43,591 bases of DNA from an uncultured Clostridia bacterium (GTDB lineage Bacteria; Bacillota; Clostridia; Christensenellales; Borkfalkiaceae). Positions 25,148 to 32,755 of the stretch are shown piece by piece (position 1 is the stretch's first letter; every line of letters starts with the position of its first letter). A program made the translations under genes and the position numbers. The notes below the pieces were generated by a model. The model was not told the origin of the DNA. It worked only from the letters and a program-made list of their open reading frames with translations, and made no database searches. Where the stretch lies: assembly GCA_944346655.1 (NCBI GenBank), contig CALVMP010000005.1, positions 1 to 43,591 on the forward strand, given 5' to 3'.

Positions 25148-27898
25148 ATGAAATCAAAATGGTTAAAGCTTACCTGCCTCGGACTTGTGGCTGCAATGAC
25201 TCTGCCCTTTGCGGCAGCCTGCGGCAACGGTCAGCAAATAGAGGAAGGGCTTAACAATGAAACGCGCGCTTTAAGAGTAAGCTCAGGCGAGTTCGACGGC
25301 GTATTCAATCCCTTCTTTGCCTCGTCCGCATACGACAGCACAGTCGTCGGGCAGACGCAGATCTCCCTGCTCGGTTCCGACGAGGATGGTTTACAGGTAA
25401 CATACGGTCCCGACTATCCCGTCGTCGCCCTTGACTACAGCGAAACGATGTACAACGGCACCAGCGTAGTGGAAGACGGAAGCATGGCAACGCGCACCGT
25501 CTATCAGATAGTACTTAAAAACGACATTAAGTTCTCAGACGGCGTAAAGCTCACCGCGCACGACGTGCTCTTTAATCTGTACATGTACCTCGACCCCAAC
25601 TATACGGGTTTGAACACACTCTATTCAACCGATATCGTGGGGCTTCAGGATTATCTTGCGCAGCGCTATAATGCAACTGAAGAGGATGTCTCGAGCATCA
25701 ATCAGACCTTTAATTCGATTGCCCGGGCGCGCGTAAATGCAATCCAGGCATATTGCAGACAGCAGAATACTGTAAATACCCTTATAGAAAATTATAATAA
25801 CTTAATGCTTCAGCTGTTCAATACGTATGACAGTGACAACGCCTCAACCGGAGCGAACATCAGCGAGTCTTACGTCCCTTACACGACGGCTGATATTCAA
25901 GCTGACATAGAAGCCGTCCGCGAACAGTTTGAAACGGATATAAATTCCGACTGGAATGCGACCGATATGACTTCGTATTCTACCGAAAACGACATGGACG
26001 CAACCCAGACCTGGCAGGGCTTCTTCTATCAGTACGGCATTCTCCAGCGCAAATATCAGCTTGTGGCAGGCGTTCCCGTATACGATAAAATAACCGACAC
26101 CAACTCGGAAGGTGAACAGGTCGAAAAATTTGTAATCGACTGGGATAATCCCGCGGTTGAGCTCAGGAACGGGCGCAACTCAAATTACACAAGGGAAGAG
26201 GCTATCCAGATCGTGCTCGATTATTATACCTCGACCGACCGCGACGTCGCCGATATTTTCGACACCATGACGTCCGGCTCCACAATGGAGACCACTTTTG
26301 CCGCCGAGGCAAAGGAAACTTACTACGGGGCTGTTCAGGAGGACCGCGGCGGTCTTATCGTTCCCAACATCTCCGGCATAACTGTAAAGAGCGCCACCGA
26401 ATTCAACAAGGAAGGCACCAGTTACAGTGACGAGTATGAGATGCTCGAAATAGCAATCAACGGCATCGACCCCAAGGCTAAGTGGAACTTTGCGGTTACG
26501 GTCGCACCCATGCACTACTATTCGACTCCCGAGCTCGTTGAAGCGGCAATGGCGGATACCGACTATTCCGACTCCTTCGGCGTTGAGTACTCCTCAAACA
26601 CCTTCATGAACTTCGTAAAGTCGCGCAACAAAGTTCCCGTTGGCGCGGGCGTTTATCAGGCGTCTACAATCAACGACGACGTTCTCGAGTGCGAGGTGGA
26701 CGAAAACGGTAATTTCGTTTCATTCAACGAGCAGAGCCTCACAACACTTCGTAACGGATTTGAAAGCAACAATATCGTCTATTTTATAAGAAATGATAAT
26801 TTTGGAACTACGGGCGGCAATGAGGATGAGGTTTACCCCGCAAAAATAAAGCACCTCCGCTATCAGGTATATTCAACCGTCAACTTAATGACGGCTCTCG
26901 TCTCCCGAACCGTTGACATTGCCGACCCCTCGGCAAACGAGGACAATGTAAACGAAGTTGCAGCCCACAGGGATTATCTGACGGGCGTCACGGTAAATAC
27001 TGCCGGTTACGGCTACATCGGCATCAACGCCAAGTATTTCCCCAACCCCTTCATCCGCAGGGCGCTCATGACGGTTATGGACGTTTCACTCGTTCAGGAG
27101 TATTACCCCAACGATCTTTCGCAGCCACTCTATCGTTCCTTCTCGAGGACGAGCTGGGTATACGATTCGTTTGATAACCTTGAAGCATGGAATCCCACAA
27201 GCTACTACGGCTATGATCCGACAGGTCAGCTTGCAATACAGTATCTGCAGATGGGCGGCTGCACAAGAACGTCCAACGGCTGGATCGACGATGAGGGTGA
27301 TCTTATTGAATTCACCTTCACAATTGCCGGCGACACCACCGACCACCCCGCAGAGCAGACCTTCCTCAACGCCATCGAGGTACTTGCAAAAATAGGCATC
27401 GAGGCTACGGTTGTTCCCGACTCCCGCGCACTCTACAAGCTTGCCTCCGGCGGACTTCCCATCTGGGCTGCCGCATGGTCGTCAACGGTTGACCCCGACA
27501 TGTATCAGGTTTACCACATGAACAGCCGTGCAACCTCCGTTCTCAACTGGGGCTACGACTATCTCGTAACCGAGGGACACTGGACCGACTACACGGATGT
27601 AAGCGGTTATGATGACTCCCTCGTTCAGACGGGCAACCAGCAGACCATTATCAGGGACCTCAGCGAACTTATCGACGAGGGCCGCGAAACGCTCGTCAAT
27701 TCCGAGCGCGTGAGGATCTACCGCCAGGCCGCCGACAAGGTAATGGAACTTGCCGTAGAGCTTCCCCTCTACCAGAGGTGCGACTACTATGTATACAACA
27801 ACAATGCAATAGACCCTTCAACGCTCTATCAGAGTCCGACTCCCTACATGAGCCCCATCTCTGAAATATGGAAGGTAAGTTACTGGAATCAAGATTAA
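25148..27898 (+). CDS. Oligopeptide ABC transporter substrate-binding lipoprotein (SBP family 5), oversized
   Basis: This is the extracellular receptor that delivers peptides to the importer encoded just downstream. The signal peptide ends PFAAAC with lipid anchor C25, and AGGAGG precedes the ATG. Family 5 features are GVFNPFFASSAYD near the N-terminus, VYQIVLKNDIKFSDGVKLTAHDVLFNL (about residues 118-144), YGYIGINAKYFPNPFIRRALMTVMD, and the C-terminal AAWSSTVDPDMYQVYH. Length is 916 residues against roughly 500-600 for usual members. The excess is mainly an insertion at about residues 165-415, between LYSTDIVGL and ISGITVKSA, rich in helix-forming and acidic residues. Substrate could also be another family 5 ligand such as nickel or sugars, but the neighbouring HPY-type ATPases favour peptides. 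Confidence 0.9.
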   Translation: MKSKWLKLTCLGLVAAMTLPFAAACGNGQQIEEGLNNETRALRVSSGEFDGVFNPFFASSAYDSTVVGQTQISLLGSDEDGLQVTYGPDYPVVALDYSETMYNGTSVVEDGSMATRTVYQIVLKNDIKFSDGVKLTAHDVLFNLYMYLDPNYTGLNTLYSTDIVGLQDYLAQRYNATEEDVSSINQTFNSIARARVNAIQAYCRQQNTVNTLIENYNNLMLQLFNTYDSDNASTGANISESYVPYTTADIQADIEAVREQFETDINSDWNATDMTSYSTENDMDATQTWQGFFYQYGILQRKYQLVAGVPVYDKITDTNSEGEQVEKFVIDWDNPAVELRNGRNSNYTREEAIQIVLDYYTSTDRDVADIFDTMTSGSTMETTFAAEAKETYYGAVQEDRGGLIVPNISGITVKSATEFNKEGTSYSDEYEMLEIAINGIDPKAKWNFAVTVAPMHYYSTPELVEAAMADTDYSDSFGVEYSSNTFMNFVKSRNKVPVGAGVYQASTINDDVLECEVDENGNFVSFNEQSLTTLRNGFESNNIVYFIRNDNFGTTGGNEDEVYPAKIKHLRYQVYSTVNLMTALVSRTVDIADPSANEDNVNEVAAHRDYLTGVTVNTAGYGYIGINAKYFPNPFIRRALMTVMDVSLVQEYYPNDLSQPLYRSFSRTSWVYDSFDNLEAWNPTSYYGYDPTGQLAIQYLQMGGCTRTSNGWIDDEGDLIEFTFTIAGDTTDHPAEQTFLNAIEVLAKIGIEATVVPDSRALYKLASGGLPIWAAAWSSTVDPDMYQVYHMNSRATSVLNWGYDYLVTEGHWTDYTDVSGYDDSLVQTGNQQTIIRDLSELIDEGRETLVNSERVRIYRQAADKVMELAVELPLYQRCDYYVYNNNAIDPSTLYQSPTPYMSPISEIWKVSYWNQD

Positions 27899-27907
27899 CG
27901 GAGCAAT

Positions 27908-28909
27908 ATGTTTAAGTATATCATAAAAAGACTGCTCATAGGACTGCTGATACTGTTCGGTGTCTCCGTAATTCTGTACACGTTGTTGCGTTGCCTCCCC
28001 GGCGACTACGTAACGAGGACTTTTACAGCCAACACGAACACCGAACTGTCGCAGGACCGTATCGATCAGTTAATGGCAATATATGGTCTGAACGATAATA
28101 TTATTGTCGGCTATTTCAAGTGGCTGTTCGGCAATCCGGAAACGGGATCGAGGGGGGCAATTCTCTTCGATTTCGGTCAGTCTTTCCTCTATCAGGAGTC
28201 GGTGTCGAGCGTTATTGCCGACCACATGTGGATATCCTTCCTGCTCACCTTAATAAGCCTTATCATTTACTACCCGCTCGCCGTATTTCTCGGTACGCGC
28301 GCGGCGGTTAAGCAGTACGGCGCGTTCGACTATGCAACCACCGTGCTCACCATGATAGGCATTTCCTTCCCCACGTTCTTCTTCTCGGCTATCGTCGTAA
28401 AGATTTTCGTGTATGACCTGGGCTGGTTTGAGCTTGGACTGCAATCTACAAATTTAAGCAATCCCACGGGATGGGAACTCTTCTGGAACCAGGCATGGCA
28501 CCTTGTGCTGCCCATGCTTGTAGTGGTGGTGCTCAGCATCGGTTCGATAATGCGCTACACCCGTACGAACATGCTCGAGGTGCTCAGCGCCGACTATATC
28601 CGCACAGCAAGGGCAAAGGGACTTTCCGAAAGTTCTGTAATCTATAAGCATGCGTTCAAAAATACCATGATTCCCATGGTAACTGTGCTTGCTGGTCTCC
28701 TGCCCGGTCTCTTCGGCGGCTCGATGATTCTCGAGGACTTCTTCAATATCCCCGGCATAGGTCTTATTGCCTACAGAGCCATGGACGCAGGCGACATACC
28801 CTTTGTTATGGGTTACAACATGTTCCTTGCAATGCTCACCGTAATAGGCATGATACTTACGGACATCATGTACGTAATCGTCGACCCGAGGGTCAAAATC
28901 ACAGGATAG
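27908..28909 (+). CDS. oppB: Oligopeptide ABC transporter permease (OppB/DppB type)
   Basis: This is the first membrane subunit of the importer. The 333-residue protein starts MFKYIIKRLLIGLLILFGVSVILYTLL, the typical first helix, with LPGDY following it as in the family. Six hydrophobic segments are visible. The EAA loop that contacts the ATPase is TARAKGLSESSVIYKHAFKNTMIP, and the C-terminus ends DIMYVIVDPRVKI as usual. It begins nine bases after the binding protein with CGGAG as a ribosome binding site. OppB and DppB cannot be separated by eye. Confidence 0.93.
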   Translation: MFKYIIKRLLIGLLILFGVSVILYTLLRCLPGDYVTRTFTANTNTELSQDRIDQLMAIYGLNDNIIVGYFKWLFGNPETGSRGAILFDFGQSFLYQESVSSVIADHMWISFLLTLISLIIYYPLAVFLGTRAAVKQYGAFDYATTVLTMIGISFPTFFFSAIVVKIFVYDLGWFELGLQSTNLSNPTGWELFWNQAWHLVLPMLVVVVLSIGSIMRYTRTNMLEVLSADYIRTARAKGLSESSVIYKHAFKNTMIPMVTVLAGLLPGLFGGSMILEDFFNIPGIGLIAYRAMDAGDIPFVMGYNMFLAMLTVIGMILTDIMYVIVDPRVKITG

Positions 28910-28919
28910 GAGTAGGTAA

Positions 28920-30053
28920 ATGGAAGATAAAAATACTGAAGGCATCATTGAAGAAGCTTGCGAGCTTCAGGTCAATGAAGCCCTTGCAGAAAATTCAGAA
29001 AACCCCGAACCTGCTCCCGAGTCTGCGCCCGAAGAGGATACGATGTCCATTGCCGACAGCGTGCGCTCTTTAAGCCCCACAAGGCTGGTTTTAAAGAGGT
29101 TTTTCCGCTCAAAGCTCTCTGTCATCGGTCTTTCCATGATAATTTTCCTCTTTGCATTCTGCTGGTTGGGACCGCTGTTTTCCCCTTATGAGGAGAACGA
29201 CAGGGCTCTTGCACAGCCGGGCGAATACAATGTAACGGTAACTCCCGTAACTGTCAGCCCCGATCCCGACGAGGGGGAGGACTTCGAACCTTATACCATT
29301 TATATCATAAGAAGGACCGAAGCCACGATAAGCACATATGCTCCGCCTTCGGCTGAGCACTGGCTGGGCACCGACTCCGCCGGCAGAGACATTTTAACGC
29401 GCATAATGTACGGCGGCAGAGTTTCGCTCACATTAAGCCTCATAGTCGTATTCTTGGAGGCGTTAATCGGCATCGTTCTCGGCGGCATAGCGGGTTATTT
29501 CGGCAAATGGGTCGATTCGGTTATAATGCGTATAATCGATATTTTCAACTGTATTCCCACATTGCCGTTGCTCCTTATACTCGGCTCCATTCTCGACGGT
29601 GCGAACGTTGACCCCAACATACGAATATACTTTATGATGGTATTCTTAACCTTGCTCGGCTGGACGGGTGTTGCGCGCATCGTCCGCGGTCAGATTCTGT
29701 CTCTTCGCGAGCAGGAATTCATGGTCTCAGCAACTGCAAGGGGGCTCACCACCACAAGAAAGATATTCAGGCATCTCGTTCCCAACGTCATTCCCCAGCT
29801 TATCGTGTCCATGACCCTCGGTCTCGGTTCGGTCATATTAATGGAAGCTTCGCTCTCCTATATGGGGCTCGGCGTGCCTTTAACGCAGGCATCGTGGGGC
29901 GGCATGATAAACGCGGTAAAGACCCCCATAGCGCTTACAAACTATCTGTTCGTTTGGGTACCCCCCGGAATATGCATCGTTCTTGCGGTGCTTGGTTTCA
30001 ACTTTATCGGCGACGGTCTCCGCGACGCGTTCGACCCTAAAGCAAAAAGGTAA
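28920..30053 (+). CDS. oppC: Oligopeptide ABC transporter permease (OppC/DppC type) with acidic N-terminal extension
   Basis: This is the second membrane subunit. The 377-residue protein has the OppC N-domain (RFFRSKLSVIGLSMIIFLFAFCW), the loop motif HWLGTDSAGRDILTRIMYGGRVSL, and the EAA loop SATARGLTTTRKIFRHLVPNVIPQ. It ends LGDGLRDAFDPKAKR-like, here FIGDGLRDAFDPKAKR. The first 45 residues form an extra acidic cytoplasmic extension (ENPEPAPESAPEEDT). About 45 residues between helix 1 and the WLGTD motif form an extracytoplasmic insert. TAGGAG lies about seven bases before the ATG. Confidence 0.93.
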   Translation: MEDKNTEGIIEEACELQVNEALAENSENPEPAPESAPEEDTMSIADSVRSLSPTRLVLKRFFRSKLSVIGLSMIIFLFAFCWLGPLFSPYEENDRALAQPGEYNVTVTPVTVSPDPDEGEDFEPYTIYIIRRTEATISTYAPPSAEHWLGTDSAGRDILTRIMYGGRVSLTLSLIVVFLEALIGIVLGGIAGYFGKWVDSVIMRIIDIFNCIPTLPLLLILGSILDGANVDPNIRIYFMMVFLTLLGWTGVARIVRGQILSLREQEFMVSATARGLTTTRKIFRHLVPNVIPQLIVSMTLGLGSVILMEASLSYMGLGVPLTQASWGGMINAVKTPIALTNYLFVWVPPGICIVLAVLGFNFIGDGLRDAFDPKAKR

Positions 30054-30061
30054 GAGTAAAA

Positions 30062-31279
30062 ATGTTATTCAGAAAACGCAACACAACTCAATCCGAAGCT
30101 CAGGGCGAAGAGGTCAAAAAATCCGCGCCCAAGGGCAATGCTCACTATCTCTCGGCTAAGGAATCGCGCGAGATTGCAAAAAGCAACGCGCGCACCATCC
30201 GCGAGTTTGAAAAGAAAAATAAGGTCAAGCACGTCGACGAAAGCGTTTATACCTGCGAAATGAAGGATGAAAACAATATCGTCGAGTTTGACGACCTGCA
30301 CACTTATTTCTTTACCGACGCGGGCGTATCCAAGGCGGTTGACGGCGTAACCTTCTCCATTCCCAAGGGAGCTACCGTCGGCGTGGTCGGCGAGTCCGGC
30401 TGCGGTAAATCTGTGACCAGTCTTTCGCTTATGCGCCTCGTCCAGGCTCCTCAGGGTCAGATTGTCAGCGGCGCTATCCGTTTCAATATGGGTGACAAGG
30501 CGTACGATATCACCAAGATGCCCTTAAGCGAAATGCGCAAAATCCGCGGCAAGCAGATTGCCATGATCTTTCAGGAGCCCATGACGAGCTTAAACCCCGT
30601 ATTCCGCATAGGTTATCAGCTTGACGAAATGAGCCTTTTGCACAAAAAATGCACGAAGGAAGAGGCGAAAGCGCACAGCATCGAAATGCTTAAGCTTGTC
30701 GGCATAGCCGCACCCGAGCGCGTATACCGCTGCTATCCGCATGAACTCTCTGGCGGTATGCGCCAGCGCGTAATGATAGCGATAGCTCTTTCGTGCGAAC
30801 CGCGCCTTATAATTGCCGACGAGCCCACAACCGCGCTCGACGTCACTATTCAGGCGCAGATTCTCGACCTTTTAAAAGAGGTTAAGGATAAAATCGACGG
30901 ATCGGTCATGCTCATCACCCACGACCTCGGCGTAATTGCCGAAATGGCTGACTTTGTCGTCGTAATGTATGCGGGCAGAGTAATTGAAACGGGCACCACG
31001 CAGGAGATATTCAACAATCCTCTCCACCCTTACACGATAGGTCTGCAAAAGAGCAAACCCGTTGTAGGGCGCAAGGTAGACAGGCTGTACAATATCCCCG
31101 GTCAGGTCCCCAACCCCATAGACATGCCCAACTTCTGCTACTTCAAAGACAGATGCGACCGCTGCATAGAAAAGTGCAACGGGGAATATCCTCACTTCAT
31201 TCAGGTTTCCCCCACGCACCGCGTGTCGTGCTATCTGTACGAAGATATGCAGAATAAAGAAGGAGGCTCAAATGAGTGA
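30062..31279 (+). CDS. oppD: Oligopeptide ABC transporter ATP-binding protein (OppD/DppD type)
   Basis: This is one of two nucleotide-binding subunits that power uptake. The 405-residue protein carries Walker [13 protein letters not shown]-loop [11 protein letters not shown], signature LSGGMRQRV, Walker [13 protein letters not shown] and switch His in ITHDLG. The C-terminal oligopeptide HPY region has four cysteines ([14 protein letters not shown] and a later C). In related transporters such a cysteine set can hold an Fe-S cluster. An extra N-terminal segment of about 75 residues, mostly charged ([20 protein letters not shown]), precedes the ATPase domain. The ribosome binding site is weak. 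It overlaps oppF by eight bases. Confidence 0.94.
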   Translation: MLFRKRNTTQSEAQGEEVKKSAPKGNAHYLSAKESREIAKSNARTIREFEKKNKVKHVDESVYTCEMKDENNIVEFDDLHTYFFTDAGVSKAVDGVTFSIPKGATVGVVGESGCGKSVTSLSLMRLVQAPQGQIVSGAIRFNMGDKAYDITKMPLSEMRKIRGKQIAMIFQEPMTSLNPVFRIGYQLDEMSLLHKKCTKEEAKAHSIEMLKLVGIAAPERVYRCYPHELSGGMRQRVMIAIALSCEPRLIIADEPTTALDVTIQAQILDLLKEVKDKIDGSVMLITHDLGVIAEMADFVVVMYAGRVIETGTTQEIFNNPLHPYTIGLQKSKPVVGRKVDRLYNIPGQVPNPIDMPNFCYFKDRCDRCIEKCNGEYPHFIQVSPTHRVSCYLYEDMQNKEGGSNE

Positions 31280-32354
31280 AGCTCTCTTGATGGAAGAAGA
31301 GAAGGAGGCGCTCGCAACAGAACAGAGCGACGAGATAGTTGAAGAGGTTACGGAGGAGGTTGTCCCCGAGGAGCCACTCGACCCCAACGCTCTGCTTGAA
31401 GTGCGCCATCTTTCAAAGCACTTCCCCGCAAAAAAGAATTTCTTCGGCAAGCCGTTAAGCTACCTCAAAGCCGTCGATGACGTAAGTTTTAAAATAGAAC
31501 GCGGCACGACTCTCGGCATCGTCGGTGAGTCCGGTTGCGGCAAAACGACTCTCGGCAGAACAATTTTAAGGCTTCAGCCTGCAACGCAGGGTAAAATTTA
31601 TTTCAACGGCATAGACATAAACGCCTTAAAGACCGCGGAAATGAATGCCCTCCGTCCGCAGATGCAGATAATATTCCAGGACCCTTATTCCAGCCTTTCG
31701 CCCAGAATGCCCATCGGCGAAATAATCGGCGAGGCTGTCGTCCAGCACAAACTCATGCCCAAGTCGGAGGTAAAGGAGTATGTGCTCGGCGTAATGAAGA
31801 GCTGCGGTTTGCCCTATCATTATTATGAGCGCTATCCGCACGAGTTCTCGGGGGGTCAGCGCCAGCGTATCTGCATAGCTACGGCTCTCGCGCTCAAACC
31901 CCAGTTTGTCGTCTGCGACGAGCCCGTATCCGCGCTCGACGTGTCCATTCAGGCACAGATAATAAACCTTCTTAAGGACATGCAGAATAAGATGGGGCTC
32001 ACCTACATCTTCATTTCCCACGACTTGTCCGTAGTCGAGCACATATCCGATAAGGTCGGCGTAATGTATCTCGGCAGCATGGTTGAATACGGAAAAACTT
32101 CCGATATCTTCGATAAGCCCATGCACCCTTATACGGAGGCGTTATTCTCCGCCGTGCCCATTCCCGACCCCAACAGGCACGCAAGCCGCATAATTTTAAG
32201 CGGCGATATCCCCAGCCCCATAAATGCGCCCTCAGGCTGTAAATTCCATACGCGTTGCAATCATTGCATGGATATCTGCAAGGAAGTTGCGCCCAAGTTC
32301 AAGGACTACGGCGAGGGGCACATGGTGGCTTGCCATCTCTATTCCCAGGATTAA
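31272..32354 (+). CDS. oppF: Oligopeptide ABC transporter ATP-binding protein (OppF/DppF type)
   Basis: This is the second nucleotide-binding subunit. The 360-residue protein shows Walker [15 protein letters not shown]-loop [13 protein letters not shown], signature FSGGQRQRI, Walker [13 protein letters not shown] and ISHDLS. The HPY region has [14 protein letters not shown] plus a terminal C. An acidic N-terminal extension of about 40 residues ([22 protein letters not shown]) precedes the ATPase domain. GGAGG is positioned inside the end of oppD and the start overlaps by eight bases. Retained Walker motifs in both ATPases predict two active sites. Confidence 0.94.
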   Translation: MSEALLMEEEKEALATEQSDEIVEEVTEEVVPEEPLDPNALLEVRHLSKHFPAKKNFFGKPLSYLKAVDDVSFKIERGTTLGIVGESGCGKTTLGRTILRLQPATQGKIYFNGIDINALKTAEMNALRPQMQIIFQDPYSSLSPRMPIGEIIGEAVVQHKLMPKSEVKEYVLGVMKSCGLPYHYYERYPHEFSGGQRQRICIATALALKPQFVVCDEPVSALDVSIQAQIINLLKDMQNKMGLTYIFISHDLSVVEHISDKVGVMYLGSMVEYGKTSDIFDKPMHPYTEALFSAVPIPDPNRHASRIILSGDIPSPINAPSGCKFHTRCNHCMDICKEVAPKFKDYGEGHMVACHLYSQD

Positions 32355-32359
32355 TTTTC

Positions 32360-32620
32360 GTGAAGAGTAAAGAAAAGAAAGAAAAACCTGTATTTGTCGA
32401 CGACGGCCACACGATTGCCAGCATGGACTGCGAAGTAATAACAGGTTATAAATCGGACGAGCAGAGAAAAAAACACGAAGAGATACGTAAACTCAATCTC
32501 TCGAAAAAGGAGAGGAGGGCGATTTACCTCGGCGTATTCAAGTATTTTCTTCCGTATTTTCTCTGTTTTGTCGCGGCGTTCGTCACCATTCTTTTAGTAA
32601 TGTACTTCGGCATGCGCTAA
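32360..32620 (+). CDS. Small membrane protein at the end of the importer operon
   Basis: The 86-residue product starts with GTG at 32360, five bases after oppF, with AGGA nine bases upstream. The open frame extends further back inside oppF, but that part is a shadow of oppF. The first 55 residues are highly charged and lysine-rich (KSKEKKEKP, EQRKKHEEIRKLNLSKKERR). One long hydrophobic helix follows (about 60-83). The predicted layout is a cytoplasmic N-terminus and a C-terminal anchor. I do not recognise a family. Its place suggests a role at the importer or simply co-expression. Confidence 0.7.
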   Translation: MKSKEKKEKPVFVDDGHTIASMDCEVITGYKSDEQRKKHEEIRKLNLSKKERRAIYLGVFKYFLPYFLCFVAAFVTILLVMYFGMR

Positions 32621-32691
32621 ATAAAGCTCATGGATAAGTACAGGTTTTGCAAAGCATAATTATTTGCAATAAGCCATTGGCTTGATATATT

Positions 32692-32719
32692 TTGATTTTT
32701 TCATTCAGTGTGATAAAAT
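32692..32719 (+). promoter_or_regulatory. Extended -10 promoter for the TlpA lipoprotein
   Basis: TTGATT (32692-32697), a 16-base spacer ending TGA, and TAAAAT (32714-32719) make an extended -10 promoter 36 bases before the ATG at 32756. Confidence 0.65.
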
Positions 32720-32755
32720 AAAATAGCAAATTTCAAATTTCCCACGGAGGAATCT

